Counted from the stretch's first letter, positions 11,858 through 25,200 are shown. The stretch is 64,000 nucleotides of DNA from Ophiosphaerella korrae (GCA_028456385.1 JALNQF010000092.1:1-64000); one strand, 5' to 3'. Notes: generated by a model from the letters alone, not told the origin. Numbers and translations: made by a program.

Positions 11858-13215
11858 TTACCGCACGCGATACCCAGCAAGCAACGCATCCAAACTTAGC
11901 GCCGGCCCCGTCGCCAGCAACGCGTTCAGCGCCGCGCTGCCCAGGTACAACGGGCACTTTGCTTCCTGCGCCGCGTCCACAGCACGCTTCAACGCCTCCG
12001 CATGCCCGCCCAACACACTTTCCTTCCCATCCTCCTTGCCCCCAAGAATCTCAATCATCTTCCCGCCCGCAGTCTTAAACATGGCACTCCCGCCCGCGGC
12101 GTCACACGTAAGTTCGTACAGCTGCGGCAACGGGATGCCGACGTGGTTCGCGAGGGAAATGGCTTCTGCGGCGGAGACGAGGTGGATGCCGGTCAGGAGG
12201 TCTGTGACGAGCTGGAGCGCTGCGTGTTTATCCTTTGCGGTGGTGGCGATGGACGACACGGGGTCGGGGGTCCACAGGCGCACGAGGCCCGCGTCGTCGT
12301 TTGGGCCCCAGCCGCGATCCAGCGCGGAGAAGTATACTTGTTCTGCGGCGGCGCAGAGCGTGGCGGGGAAATTGGCGGCGCGCGAGACGGACGTGATGAT
12401 GCCCTGGGGTGTTCAATTAGCAAAGGTTTTGGCAGAGCAGAAATGCGGGTGTGCCGACGAACTGTGTCTTTGAGGATAATTGTTACGGCGCTCGCGCCAG
12501 GGAAATAATCCTCCTTCAGCGTCCTCGCACTGCGATTCTCAAACATCCAGCTCCACGCCGTGCTCCCCAGCACGGCATCAAACACGTCCTGTCCGTTGAC
12601 GCCTAGCCTTGCCGCAAACCCGTATGCCTCGCTGACGGCGAGGATTTGGATCGCAGCGAGCACCTGGTGTACCATTTTCATGTTGCTGCCGGCGCCGATG
12701 CCGCCGTCTACGACAAACAGCTTCGACGGCGCGCTCATTTCTTCGAGCAGCCATTTACCCTGATCCAGCGCCGCGGGCGCCGCGCCCGCCATGATCGACA
12801 GCGTCCCGTCGGCGGCGCGCCCTGCGCCCCCGGACACAGGCGCGTCGATGAAGTGGATGTCGCCGCGGCCTACATCTCGTAACTTCTTCTCCACGCTCTT
12901 GACGTACGAGCTTGCGACTGTAGAGCACAGGATGAGCGTGGCGCCCTGTGGCAGCGCCTGCACGATGCCGTCGTCGGCGAAGAGCGCGGGTTGCGCTTGG
13001 GGCGCCGAGGCTACCATGACGACATAGAAGGGCTTGGAGGCCGCGGAGGCGGACAGCGAGGATGAGGGCGTGCCGCCGGCTTGAGCGAATTTCTCGAGGG
13101 ATGGTGGGTACACGTCGAAGCCGGTGACGGGGTAGCCTTGCTTGACGAGGTGCGTCGCCATGCCCATGCCCATGGCTCCCAGGCCACAGAAGCCAATGGG
13201 GGATTTGGTGGTCAT
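11858..13215 (-). CDS. Beta-hydroxyacid dehydrogenase (3-HIBADH / L-threonate dehydrogenase-like)
   Basis: An NAD(P)-dependent oxidoreductase of the 3-hydroxyisobutyrate dehydrogenase family. Two exons: 13215-12463 and 12403-11858, joined ILKDT|GIITSVS; 432 residues. The Rossmann motif is GLGAMG (11-16), the substrate loop DAPVSGG (124-130) and the catalytic lysine K180 in GSNMKMVHQ. The protein is over 100 residues longer than classical 3-HIBADH (about 300): after the usual helical C-terminal domain, a second segment (about 312-432) resembles it again (LVTDLLTGIHLVSAAEA against MVHQVLAAIQILAVSEA). The 5' splice site GTTCGT is weak, but without splicing the second half shifts frame. Substrate not assignable from sequence. 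Confidence 0.88.
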
Positions 13216-14158
13216 GGTTGCGGTGGGTGTCTGAGACGAAGGATGGTGAAGGTGAAGGACTCTGCACTATATGAGGCGTTTTCCGTGCTCTTTCTTAGAC
13301 AGAAGTCTTTACTTCCTTCCACGAATACACGATATGAAAACTCGCACTTCTTCCCGGCTCAGCTTGATGATGCTCAGTCTCTTCGTCGCAGACGTTTCTG
13401 GTCAGACGAAGCTGGCTTCGTATATGTGATGATTGATGTCGCCATTCTTTCCACACCCGTCCTCCACATTTCCCGATCCGCCGTCGCCGTCGCGCGAATA
13501 GACAACCGGCAAAAGTCTCCCACAAGTCCGCGCGCGGTTGATACTGTCATTCGCCTATGCTACCCCGCGCTACGACGGGTTGGGTAAGCGGGGTAGCTTG
13601 GACCGGTAGATTTCGTGCCGAAGGTTGTATCGTGGGGACGTCGGCATCTGGTTCGGTCTACTTTGTTTGGAGACATGATCAAGGTACGTCTACCCCTGTG
13701 TGGCGGGACGCTTTTTCATCCGGACCTTCGGCATCAAGCCAGCGCGGCTACACAAAGCTGAACTTGACAACTTATTTCTCTACCTGCTGTTTGTCAAGCA
13801 TGTTGGCCCCCGACCGAGGAAAGCGAGGTGTTTGACGTCCATTAAACCTATGCTAGTACCTTGTCTGAAATGTGACGCACGCCGGCGACCTTCTGGAGGC
13901 GTCTACAATCATGTGTTCGATCTACGTATACCATACGTGATAGAGAATACATCTACAAGAAGAAAACTTAATTCTAGACTCTAGGTTGTAATATTGCCGT
14001 GGCAATCGCTTTCTCGGCAATGCTTGAAGCGTTCATGACGCAATATATCGCCTATATATTTACGCGTATCCCCGTCCCCCTCTATGCAATAAAGATAGAG
14101 AGAAAATAACAAAGGGAAGAAGAAAGTCCTTGCAACAATTACTAACTTACTAAAGAAA
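13216..14158. other. Intergenic with one perfect hairpin
   Basis: No supported gene. A perfect 10-bp inverted repeat (GCTACCCCGC at 13559-13568, GCGGGGTAGC at 13588-13597, 19-base loop) lies about 350 bases upstream of the dehydrogenase start. The part from 14000 is AT-rich and forms the 3' flank of the HET-NACHT-WD40 pseudogene. Confidence 0.6.
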
Positions 14159-17148
14159 TCATGGATTAATACTGCAAAACCATACCCTTCCAGACCCACC
14201 ACCCATACCTACAGTCGTCCCGCTCACAGCCAAGTGAGACGGTCGATACTCTGATGGTATCCACGCCATATTGTTATCAGCATGCTTAATCCACTTGCCA
14301 TCTGAACTGAGGTTGATGGCTACGTGCAGCGGATGCTTAGGTTCTGCGATATCCTTTACATTAGACAATTCTGCCATAGTAGTTGGGTCTGGTCAGTAGC
14401 CTTCTCGCACGACTCGGCCAAGCTGGCATCAGCGTCGGACGACAATACTGTCAAGGTCTGGGATGCGAGCAGCGGCGCATGCCTGCAGACGCTCAGTACC
14501 AGCAAGATCGTTTACAACTTATCCTTCGACTCCACTGGCTCTTGTCTTCACACTAACAGAGGCACTATCGCCCTTCGGAACGCCCTTGAGCGTCTGCAGG
14601 CATGCGCCGCTGCTCGCATCCCAGACCTTGACAGTATTGTCGTCCAACGCTGATGCCAGCTTGGCCGAGTCGTGCGAGAAGGCTACTGAGTTGACATCCA
14701 TGCTATGGCCCTCGAGCGTCTGCAGACATACACTCCAGCCGTTGCTCATGGGCTTAATCATGATTCCTCCTGGTTCTTCGTGGCGAAACAGCCGTCGAAC
14801 TATACTATCTGTCGGACTAAATAGCAGCGCAGATACGTATGCTTGAAGAGGATAACCCTCAATTGCCCCTTTGTGGTACATAATAAATCGCCGTGCATCT
14901 TGAACAAGCTGAGTGAGTTCATTTTGGTTATGCATCTCCTAGTTATATTAGCAACTTAATTACACTCAACAGATGCGTAGATTCTGTACGACATACCCGC
15001 ACTAGTGACCATAGTTTTGTTATTGAGACAGTGCCTTTCCCTATGCTCTTACATAGACTAAGCCCCTCTAGCCAGTAAAGATACTTCTTCTTTAGAAACT
15101 CGTATACTAATCCTAAAACTTGCGGGTTGGTGGTGCTGTTTGCCCAAGACTTAGGTTTCGAGTCGTATTGGTGGTCGATCCAGTAGATGCACGCATAGCG
15201 TAATGCTGTCAATAGGTCTGAATTATTAGGCGGGTTGACATTCTCTACTGGAAATCCTAGAGCTTTTAGACTATACATGTCCCTATGTAGTGTTCTGGAC
15301 ATGATCGCTAGTGACTTCGAAAAGAGTACCTGATGGATATTCTCAGCACCATGTGGAAAAACCTTATTAGAAGCCTTTGCAAAAAGGAAGTCCTTTGCAG
15401 ACTGGTGCACAAAGTAGACTGTATCTTCTCGAAGAACAAGGAATGATCTGCAGAAGCCAATAATCTCTCGCACCGATCCAAGGTCATCGGCTAAGTCCTC
15501 AAGCTCCTCTACGAGCGCGACTAATTCGACGACTAGAATAGGTCGATACAAGATCGCAGTCGAAGCTAGTACCTGCCGACAGATCTCAGCGCTATCATGC
15601 TCGCTTATCTGGTGCATCATCCGGCTGTATAAGGGATCCAGTCCTGGTGGGAACAAGGCTAGCTTCTTTAACACGTTCCACTTTGGTGTCGTCTCGAGGT
15701 CCTGGCCTACTAATGCTACCCAAAGAAAAGTGTCGTTTGTGTTTGACATCAAGTACTGGAGTACAGAGCGTTGCATCTCTACTCTGTAGTGTTTTTCCTG
15801 CGCTAGCTGGTCCACCTTTTGGCGAATAAAATTATCGACTGCTACTGCAACTGACTTCGCGTTTAGCTCCAGACTGAGTGTTACTTTATGCTCTGCCCGC
15901 CCTAGCTGTGCTTCAATATCTGGCCAGTTACGGTTGGAAATAATCCATTTGGCGCGAGGAAATGCCACCGACGACGACTGCTTTGCGGCGAAGTCCAGCA
16001 GCTTTGGTAGATCAGTAACGCACTCATCTAGTGCGTCGATAATTAGGTATGCAGTGCGCAGGTTCGGATCTTCTAGCACGTCCACGAAGATTTCTATTAA
16101 GGCGACCCAGGCGTTTACGTCTTCAAACAGGCTTTTGCCTGCGTAATCGTACTTCTTGCTGACATGCGACACAAGCGACGGTTGCTGATCTATAAGCATA
16201 TACAATAGCCCTCGTAGTACAGCCGTAGCACTATTAATACGCGAGTCAGTCGCTTGACAGAAGAAGTAAGATAGCAGGGTAGTCCTAGGCGTCGAACTGT
16301 GTAGCTCGTTGATAATGCCACAGAGTAGCATTGTCTTGCCCTTGCCAGGATCGCCTTTTATCCAAAGCAGTCGGCTGTGCGAGTCCGAGTCCTGTTGCCA
16401 TTGTTGGAAGGTGGTGTTATTGAGAACCCAGCGGTAGGAGTCTACTAACAGTCCTCCCTTCGTATCCTCAATGCGCCTCTTTTCGTCACGTGAATCTGTG
16501 TGTCGTACGTCTCGAACGCACCTATCAAGCGTATGGATCTCGTCCATCAAACGTCTAAACGCGCTCGCCGCCCCTTCACTATAGGCTGGCGCTATCTCAA
16601 CATCAAAGATACCTGACAAGGAATACCATGCATCTTCCTCACGTTCAGTCTGTCGCCCTTCCACCCCAGCATTCGACCATCCTTGGGGCAGGATGCTCTT
16701 GGAGCGTCCAGCCACGCGTGAACCATCGGCTTGACCTGAAAGCAGTCTCCCAAGTGAATTTGCCAATATCGTCGAATTTCCTCTTCTTTGTCGATACGCC
16801 TAGTAGGTACACATAGCATCTCGTCGCGTTCTGGTACCAGCGAAACATAGATCGGATAGCATGAGAGAGCTCAGCCTTGTCCGTCTTATCAATGCAGCAT
16901 GTGTCGACCCAGAAGTATTGCAGACCATCTTACTGTGTTTGTTGTCCGCAGAAGCGAATCTTCTCGTAGCCACGCTTGGTCTCGTAGCTACGCTTGGTCT
17001 TGCTATCGCCTGTCACAAGGTCTGCGAAAGTAACCTCGTCCACATTTGCTCCCCACATGTGTGAAAGTATCGCGTAAGGTGGTATCGCGGAATCGTCGAA
17101 GCTAGTGATGCTGAGCTGGCCATGTTCGTCGTAGTTCAAAAGACGCAT
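14159..17148 (-). pseudogene. HET-NACHT-WD40 STAND gene (HNWD type), inactivated
   Basis: Minus-strand relic of an incompatibility/NLR receptor. Order: HET domain (17148 to about 16690; AILSHMWG, YFWVDTCCID, WFTRGWTLQE), NACHT (Walker A GDPGKGKT, Walker B YLIIDALDE), C-terminal helices (FVHQSAKDFLF), a canonical intron (14996-14939), then WD40 repeats and the terminal IPSEYRPSHLAVSG segment. Lesions: an in-frame TAA after FCGQQTQ where the paralogue at 48.5-51.8 kb is open; an 18-base tandem duplication just before it; a deletion of roughly 50 codons with frameshift after WTLQE; and an inversion of one WD40 unit (14394-14580). The stop overlaps a GTAAGA, so an intron there is conceivable, but it would remove conserved HET residues. 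Up to the inversion, NACHT to first WD40 reads openly from 16766. Confidence 0.88.
14394..14688. repeat. 102-bp inverted repeat made of opposed WD40 units
   Basis: Arms 14394-14495 and 14587-14688 are reverse complements with one mismatch by eye; the spacer is 91 bases. The left arm reads SVAFSHDSAKLASASDD...WDASSGACLQTL on the plus strand; the right arm reads the same on the minus strand. The spacer continues the plus-strand frame (STSKIVYNLSFDSTGSCLHT), which in the paralogue follows the last WD40 unit in the same orientation. So the left arm plus spacer is an inverted block of the gene. Confidence 0.93.
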
Positions 17149-20100
17149 TGGTTTATGTGGATGCGTGCGGTGGGAAAGAGGCGCAAGAGACTCAACACGG
17201 CAGCCTAGAGGACGGGGTGCGACAGCTGGCCCTCACGTGCAATTTAGGACGAGCGTATAGAGAAGAGGCAAATAGTAGTAAAGCCCCAGATGGCTATACG
17301 GTGAAATAGCGATCGAATTATTGCAGGCTGAAGCTGGTGTTCTATACCATGTTCTTGGTTCGGTAAGGATGTTCGGCAAGTCTCAAGGCAGGCGTAGACG
17401 CAGCTGATTGTGCCATGTAGAGGCGTAGGCCCTGACAAGCCACGCTTTCGCGACGACCACGCCCCCATCGCGATGTACCTTTCATCATGCAGCATCTACA
17501 CACTTAACTGACCTTATCTATTACAGTTATTAGGTGACCGACTAATAACGGCGAAGAGTATGTTAGGGCATCTCCAAGTAGCGAGTGCTAGGAATAAGGC
17601 TACGGTGCAGCAACAAGGTTGAGGAATCGCTATATAGGTATAGCATTAAATACGTTACAGAAGCATACAGCAAGATCTGAGTACGCTACTACAGGCTACT
17701 TGCACGCCAAGTGCGTCAGTCCATCCTGATGCGCCGGATCGCCTTGCGCGACCTGCGCTTCGCAACTGGCGAAATTCCAGCTCTGAGACGCAATCTTCCT
17801 TAACCAGACTTCCTGTCAGACCATCCGATCTTTACGAAGACCCCCGTAGTCGCGAACAGACAAAGGGGCATCGACGAAGGGCAGATTGAAGACGATAATG
17901 ACAGCACCACTGGCGTCTCAGTAACGCTCCTTGGAAGGTGATGCCCTTAGAATCAAGAGGTTGCGAAGGTCCGAAATACGAATCTGTCCCGCTACACCGT
18001 GCGTCCCGGCATGCAGGGATGGACGTCATTGATGAAGGATTTAGCTCCAATGTTAACATTTTGTGTGAACCTTTCCAACCATTTCAACCCACGGGCCGTC
18101 AAATAGGCTATGTAATTACCCCTACGGGTTGCTCCATTAGGAAAGCCGACTGCCTATGAACATGAGATGGACTTTTGTTGAACCACTTCCAACGTCAAGT
18201 CCCAAATCTGAGCTGCCTAACCATTGTCCCACGTGTTCGCGAACACAACCAAATACGTTCTGGTGCATCTCGATCCTCGTTTCATCATTTCTTCAACAGT
18301 GGACTGATACGCCACTAGCGGGTTGAGGTATCAGAACGCAAAGTTCCTCCGTGCAAAGGAGCGAGCAAACTTGTTTCACAGATATAGCAGCTCACGCCAA
18401 TGACCACGGCAGAACCGACGTCCTTGGAAGTCGAAGACGATCCTGCCATTTTGGTACGAGTATCCCTGTGGTAAATGGGTGTTTCGTGTATGATAGTATC
18501 AAGTTTCGTCAACGAGCCTTGATGGAGCGAGTAGCCCAACAAGAGCTCCATATGCACAACATACCCAAGAGACGCAAGGAGATATAGAGCTATATCTGCA
18601 AAGCCTATTCGCGAGTCCCAAACATGGTGTAGATTTACATGCCTTGGAATCCGTACTCAAGGAAGGAATTGACATCTACACACGAGCCAGTGCCACACTT
18701 ACTATTTGCGACTCTTGTAGGATTTGCAAAAGCAGAGATGTTGTTTGCCAGGACTGCTTGGTCCACTCGCCAGACAACGTGATATTGGGCAACGAACACC
18801 AAAGATGCACGACTCATTTGAGACACATGCTTCGGCTTAGATGAGAGGTCCATCCAAATTAATTCCCCAGTACTGAAACAATCCCTCGACCAAAACACCA
18901 CCCCAGACAACCCAAATACATCTTCCCAGGCCAATGATGTAAACATACCGTTACAATTGCTTTATTGCCCCAAGCTAGCAATCCACAGTACCCACAAGGA
19001 CAACTCATCTCAGCACACTCACCTCAGCACATACAGCTCCCCTAGTTCTACCGATTCGTCACCTACCATTTCTCCCGCGGACGCCGAACAACAACCCAAT
19101 GCCTCCATCCAGCAAAAGGGATAGACGCCGAAGTGCCCATGCATCCACAAACCAGCGCGCCGTCACGAAGCAGCGGATAAAAGGATGGAGCACAAAACAC
19201 CGGGAGATCAGCGGGGTAGAAATTGGAAGGGCCGTGTGGCATAGGTAGGTAGACGACACGACCACGACCATGACGCTACCTGCTACCACGATGGAACCGC
19301 ACGATGCAGCGCGAGATACATGCGTGATGGCTCGGACGATGGGATACTCGGGTGATGGGATTGTGGGCGCATGGGAAAGACGCACTCAGGTGACGAGCGT
19401 GAAACGCGGTCGCCGCGTTCCAGCCAGCTTACTTTGTTTGCAGGCATAAGGAAGAGGGCGTGGGGGGGCAGCAATGTCATGACGACCAGCATGACTCGCG
19501 CACGGGCAACACCTCGAGTCGAGCGCAGATTGCGACCAGGTACGGGGGGGGGGGGCGTGGGGAGGGGGGAGGATATGGCTGACAGGCGCCCCCCATGTTC
19601 AGCCACCAAATCCTGGCATTTACGACGCAAGGGTAGGATCTGCTATTTGGCGATATTGCTAACACGATTTTCCTGGTTGCTAAGCGAGGCGGTGAGTTTG
19701 GGCCACAAAACAGGATGCCCATTGTCCACGATAAATTCTGCCGCGCAAAGTACCGGTGACCAGGTTGGCGACGGGCGCAGCAAGCTGCGACGCTGGTGCC
19801 CGCGCTGGCCTCACCGCTGATGTGAGTCAGAGGGCGGACGTGACCGGAAGGACTTGTTTGTTATGTAGGTAGTATCTAGGGTACAGTAGCAGGCAGACGG
19901 ATTTGCGGCCCCCAACAACCCAAGTGTGTATGTGTGTAGGTAACCAAGACATCGACCAGTGTAGGTGCTTGGACAGCGCACACCATGCAGAAGCCGCATG
20001 TGCGCGCCATGCGCGAACATGATTTGCGCACCTGCAGGATAGCGATCTGCCGACATGGTTTGAGCTCACGACTGCATACCGCTGCAATCGAAGGCCGAGT

Positions 20101-20982
20101 GCAGAGTTCCACACATCGACGCACAACACAATATGGGGTAAAAGCAATGGCTGATGCGTTGCCGATGGCACTAGCGCGAGCCGCCTCAGGACGGGGTCGA
20201 CGGCTTTGCAATTGCGGTGGTGCAGCCAGCGCCTTGTTGCTTATCGACGGGCTGTCGTGTATGCACTTGCTACTTATTGCTATGTATAAGACAAGTACGA
20301 GGCTGGATGCGTCCGTATTTGCCTACAACACACACTCAGGCTGCGCCGGTACCTGTCCAATTGCTGGCGTACCGATCGTGTGAGCTGACTACCGTCTACG
20401 TGGCTGACACGTAACCTCGAAATAGACTTCTTGCGGCCATGCCTACAGCCTACCTACCCGCGAGGCGCGGCACGCGCAATGTCCTCGTCGACCCTATATG
20501 CGCGCGGGATAAGAGTATTGGGGGATGAGGGATGAGGATGCATACAGCAGCACGCCTTCCCCCCCCCCCCCCCCTTCCCGCCCCAAGCGGTGAAAGAGTA
20601 TGGAGACCCATAGCCTGCCGTGCAACATCTGCGACGGACGGCCAGACGCAAAAAGGCCATCATGCACATCACCAGACGCGGAGCGGGTCAGGCAAATTCG
20701 TTTGCGATAGGCACCGTCCGTTGTGTAACGTCGGTCGCATAGCTCGTGCCTGCATGGCGTGCGTCTTAGTCAGCTGCATTGCGGCCATGCGGAGCCGAGC
20801 GGAGGGCGGTGCCTGTGAGACGACCATGAGGTGAGACGCCTATTTGCACGGTAGCGACCTCTAGGCAAGCCGACGTCGTGATGCCCCGCCCCGGGCCAGG
20901 ATGTGTCGACACAACATGTTGGGACCGAATCACGCGGGGCGCTTGCGAGCCGCGGGGAGAAGGAATGTGCGGCAGAGGCCAG

Positions 20983-21023
20983 CCTGCCAATGTATGCCTG
21001 CCAATGTATGCCTGCCAATGTAT
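20983..21023. repeat. 14-bp tandem repeat, 3 copies
   Basis: The unit CCTGCCAATGTATG occurs at 20983, 20997 and 21011 (last copy one base short). Minisatellite-like; no gene context. Confidence 0.85.
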
Positions 21024-22124
21024 TGGGCGCCATGGTAGCAGAAGAACGAGTACGTCACGGCCGGTTCGTAATCGCCGTGTGGGAGGCAGAGAACCATGGA
21101 TCGGACTGCTTGCCCGCTCGCATCCGTGGCGTTACGATAACCTGAGGTGCGAGCGATTGTGCGCCATCCTTCTCTATTGAGCCTTGCGGCGACTGAACCA
21201 GACCACTGGGCAAGGAGCAGACACCGCCCGTGGGACGCCCCATTGCCCCAGCAGCGCACTCGATGGAGCTCGTGGGTCTCACACGCTGCGTTTCACATTG
21301 AAAAACAAAGAAGCAAATAATGAGGCTAGGTCATGAGATACAATTGATTACTATTATAACAACTGATTGGGGTATTCCATAGCTAATCCACCAGGCCATA
21401 TGCCGCTAAAAAAACAACACACAGGGCCCAACTCCAATAATAACCCAAATATACCGCTGGCTTAATCATGTGCACAAGCGTGGTGGTGGAACCCCCCCCC
21501 TCCTCCCCCCAAGACATTCCGAGCGCCTACTGATGCAAGAGTAAAACCGAGGAACAGAGAGAAGCGCTGAAATTACAAGGCTGTGTGCTGTGGCCCCCTC
21601 CCCCCAAGGGTAAAACAGGGCCGTCGTCTAAGAGAAAAGTTGCTCGCATTCCCTCCACCCGAGCCCGCGTAGTGAGAGGTGAGCAAAGCAAAAAAAGCCC
21701 GGCTCCGGAATGAGTCAGGCATTTGCGCATGAGGCGGACGTGTAGACCCGCAAATAAGCAAGGCAGTCGACACATCGGTGGCTTGCATGAGAGCAAGCCC
21801 GTAGAATCAGGTATACATGTAGTCCCGATCCGGTGGCTTGTTTGTGTAGAGTGCTTTTACCCGGCGAAGCGCGTCGAGTGTCAGGTGAGTGACAGGGTTG
21901 TCATGCTGAAGCCTATCCATGAGCGGATCGTGCTAGTTGCTGTAGCATGCTGTCGTGGCACGCCAGACTATCGAAGCGTGCATTGCGAAGTCGGGCGAGT
22001 TCGGTATTAAACTAGTGTGGGAAAATGAATATTCGGATAGGTGGATGTCGAGACTGAGGTGCGCCAAAGCCAATTGCAGGTCGGAAAGGATGAACGTGCG
22101 AGGTTGATTGATGGACGTTCATGT

Positions 22125-22229
22125 CTATTTCGATGGTACTGGAGGTAGTGGGCGTGTTGGTGGTGGTCCTGGGCATGGAGGAAGGTTTTGTGGTGCCATG
22201 ACGGACTCGTCGAAAGTGATAGCGGCCAT
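22125..22229 (-). CDS. Possible short Pro-rich ORF
   Basis: A 34-residue frame starting MAAITFDESVMAPQ and ending in a Pro-rich stretch (PGPPPTRPLPPVPSK). The 120 bases upstream on the minus strand look like a leader (CTACCCTCAATCAATACA directly before ATG). Nothing else supports translation and no homologue is known to me. Confidence 0.15.
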   Translation of the reverse strand: MAAITFDESVMAPQNLPPCPGPPPTRPLPPVPSK

Positions 22230-25200
22230 TGTATTGATTGAGGGTAGAGCTAGGTAGCTTATATTGGTAATGTCGACTGAGTGTGGATGTTGGTAGCGTA
22301 GTGATAGACTGCTATATAATCTTGTGTAGTGTTTGACTGTATGATGAAACAAAGGTCTTGATCAGTGGGGGCGCAGGTGTCTTTATGTATGTGCTCAGAT
22401 TGCAAGAGCCGAAAATGTCGGTCAGCTACGTACTTTCGATGATGGTGTAATTATTCTAGGCAGCGCATGCACGGCCCCGGCAGTGAAAGAGGCGTTGGGC
22501 TGAGAAAGGGGTGGCTCCTGGCTGGTGCATAAGCTAAAGCATGCCGAAACATCGCTCATCCCGGCCCTTTGGTGAGCACGGGTGTCAAGAATTACGAGAA
22601 AGTCCTCCGCTACTTGTTGTTTCATCGGCCTCGTGACTGTGTGACGATCGTGTTGATCCAATGATGCCGCGGCACTATCACCGCCGCAGGTTGCTGTTCT
22701 GACTATGCGTCACCTGTAGGGTATGCCTGCAGGCGCAGTGCAGATGATTCACCAGTGCAACTTGTATCTAAGTCTGACATCACCCACTCCCCAGTACTTG
22801 CAACTTATTCAAACCAATGACTCCCTTTTGCTCGCAGTGACGAAGTGGCCAGGGTTCAGCATAGCTTTATCATCGTGTCAAAGGGTTTGCTTGCAATTGA
22901 TTCAGGGAGAGTACAAAACTGGAGGCTGGATCCTGGACATGAGCAGTTTCTGACAAGCCGACCTCTGCCGGCCCAAACAGCAGTGGTGACGAAAATTCGT
23001 CGCCCAATTTGCGACGTCGCTCGCTTGTCCGTGCCTGTCGCTTCAGTGCAGATTTGATAACCTAGTGCGCATTTGGTACCTTCTCCCGCTCTTCTTTCCA
23101 TGCTTCCATTCAATTTCTGCACGCCTCGGAGCGGTGACCCTCTGTTAGTACCCGTGGGCGGTGAGTTGGCGGTGTTACTTGCCCGTCCCTCCTTTTATGG
23201 AGCTTGATCGATGCTCGGCCGCCTGTGTGTACGTGGATATGCCTCAAAGCAAACACGCAGACTGCCATGATTATTTTTGTCCTCCAGTTTGCTTCATTGG
23301 TGCACCTCGTATTGATCCTGGCACATATTCATTGTATGTGTGTGTGTGCGCAAAGTATGAGCGGGCGTTGGCGCCGTGCCCTGTTTCTACATTTACTCCG
23401 ACGACGGCGAGTGGCTGACGAGCAGGCTACCTTGAACTCTGCCGGCTTCTTCGGAAAGGGATTCTTGAGTGGAATGTGGGCGCAGTCGCTAAGGCAGTCA
23501 TCAAGCATGCTGACAACCATTCCGAACGAGCGGAGAGGAGCACCGCAGCTGCAGCTGAGGCTGCTCTCCACGTGGAAAGACAAGGATCAACTCTGAAACT
23601 ATAGAGTGGCGTTGTTTGCTTTACATTCGCAATTTGTGTCCCCTTACCCCTGCGGCTTTGCCAAATGAAGCCTGATGATTATCCCTTCGTTTCGCCGCAT
23701 TGTCCTGTTGCGGATGATTACGATTTCTCGCCTGACCGCCGAATAAGTCCCTGTCGCACCCTTGATCGTGGGCGAGCATGCGATCGATCTACAGGGGCAG
23801 GATTTGTGTCCGAGGCTGCATATGGAAAATTATCATCGATAGTGGGACGCTCTCGCCACTGTGTCTCTCGTCTCAAAATGCGCTCTCATTGCACTGCTGT
23901 TTCAGTTCGGTGGAGTTGACATTTCGTCTTGTTACAGATTAACGTGAGGTTTTTGCTACGCGAGCGCGAGATGACACTCTCCGTTTTCATGAAGCTGACG
24001 GTGTCCCGGTAGTTTGGATGGTGCGGAGATGTGAACAACGAAGAATGGCCGAGCGCAGGTGCCGTTGACTGACAGGCACACTAAAATCGCTCAAAGACCA
24101 ACTTTGGAACCGAGCGAAGGCCCGATCTTGATGCTTCGTTGTCCTGTACGCTGTACCTAGTGTGCATCCCATTAGGCGCCACATAGTTGTTGTAGTGGCT
24201 GATAAGGTTGCTTTCCTGCATGCAGCAAGCCTTGGTGCGTAAATCGAACGTCTAGTGTTTGTCCACCGCATGCTCCAGCAGACAGTGTGCTGCAACAGAG
24301 ACTCATGTCGCAAACTTTATCCACTGGCTCCTGCCCGAGGACGACTTACTGAGGTTGGTAAGTCTACGCGTCACCTGGGTAACGTTTCAATGCAAAGCCG
24401 CGTGTTTGTCGATATCGCGAACCGCAGGTGAGTTGGAATGCTCTAAAGGCTGTCGCTGTCATGAATGCCCCAGACAGGCAACGTTCGCAGCGAAGCGGTG
24501 GGCCAGCTCAGGTACGCTGCTGCAGGTACGCGCAAAAGTCACTCCAGTGCCACTGCACGTTCCTCCGCACAACCTACCGGGACCCGAGGTGGGCGCTCGC
24601 ATCGTCTTGTCTAGCGAAAAGCCCTAGCGCCACCGACAGGCTGGGCACGGCGTCTCCGAACCATCATCACGATGCAAAACGTATGTTTGCTTTTGGTGTT
24701 GATGGTTGAAGGATTGTGGAAGTGCAAGGCCGGCGATCAGAAATAATGCGTACGGTTTTATTGAGCAACGCCGCAGCCCACCCAGCGCATCATGTAACCT
24801 TCAGCTGATGTGTGTGGATAGATATCCATGTATATATTCCCTGGCGTAAGATTTGGTCATGGTCTGGCTCAGAATCAGCCGGTTTTGGTGTGTTGGCATA
24901 GATAGGTGAACTGCTACCAGGAAGAAGTGTCATCGTCATTTCGTTGGGCACGATTGCCGTCCCGTCTTGGTTCTGCTCCATTGACGCCTTGATCACGGTT
25001 CACTCGCCATACCTGCCAATATGCATATTCTACCCAATCGATGGGGTTGTTGAAGCGTGCGTAGCGAATACGGCTTCTAAAGACCCACATTGGGTGATCG
25101 TTCGACCATCTCCTCGGGTAAATGGAACAGTGCGTCCACGTGTGAGTACCTCCTCCAGTAAGCCATTCGACAAGGGTCAAGAGTTAGAGCTGACCTCGCT

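Noticed and set aside
16900..16940. The TAA in HNWD1 read as an intron donor (GTAAGA)
   Set aside because: The paralogue reads through here without an intron, and splicing would delete the conserved YFWVDTC segment.
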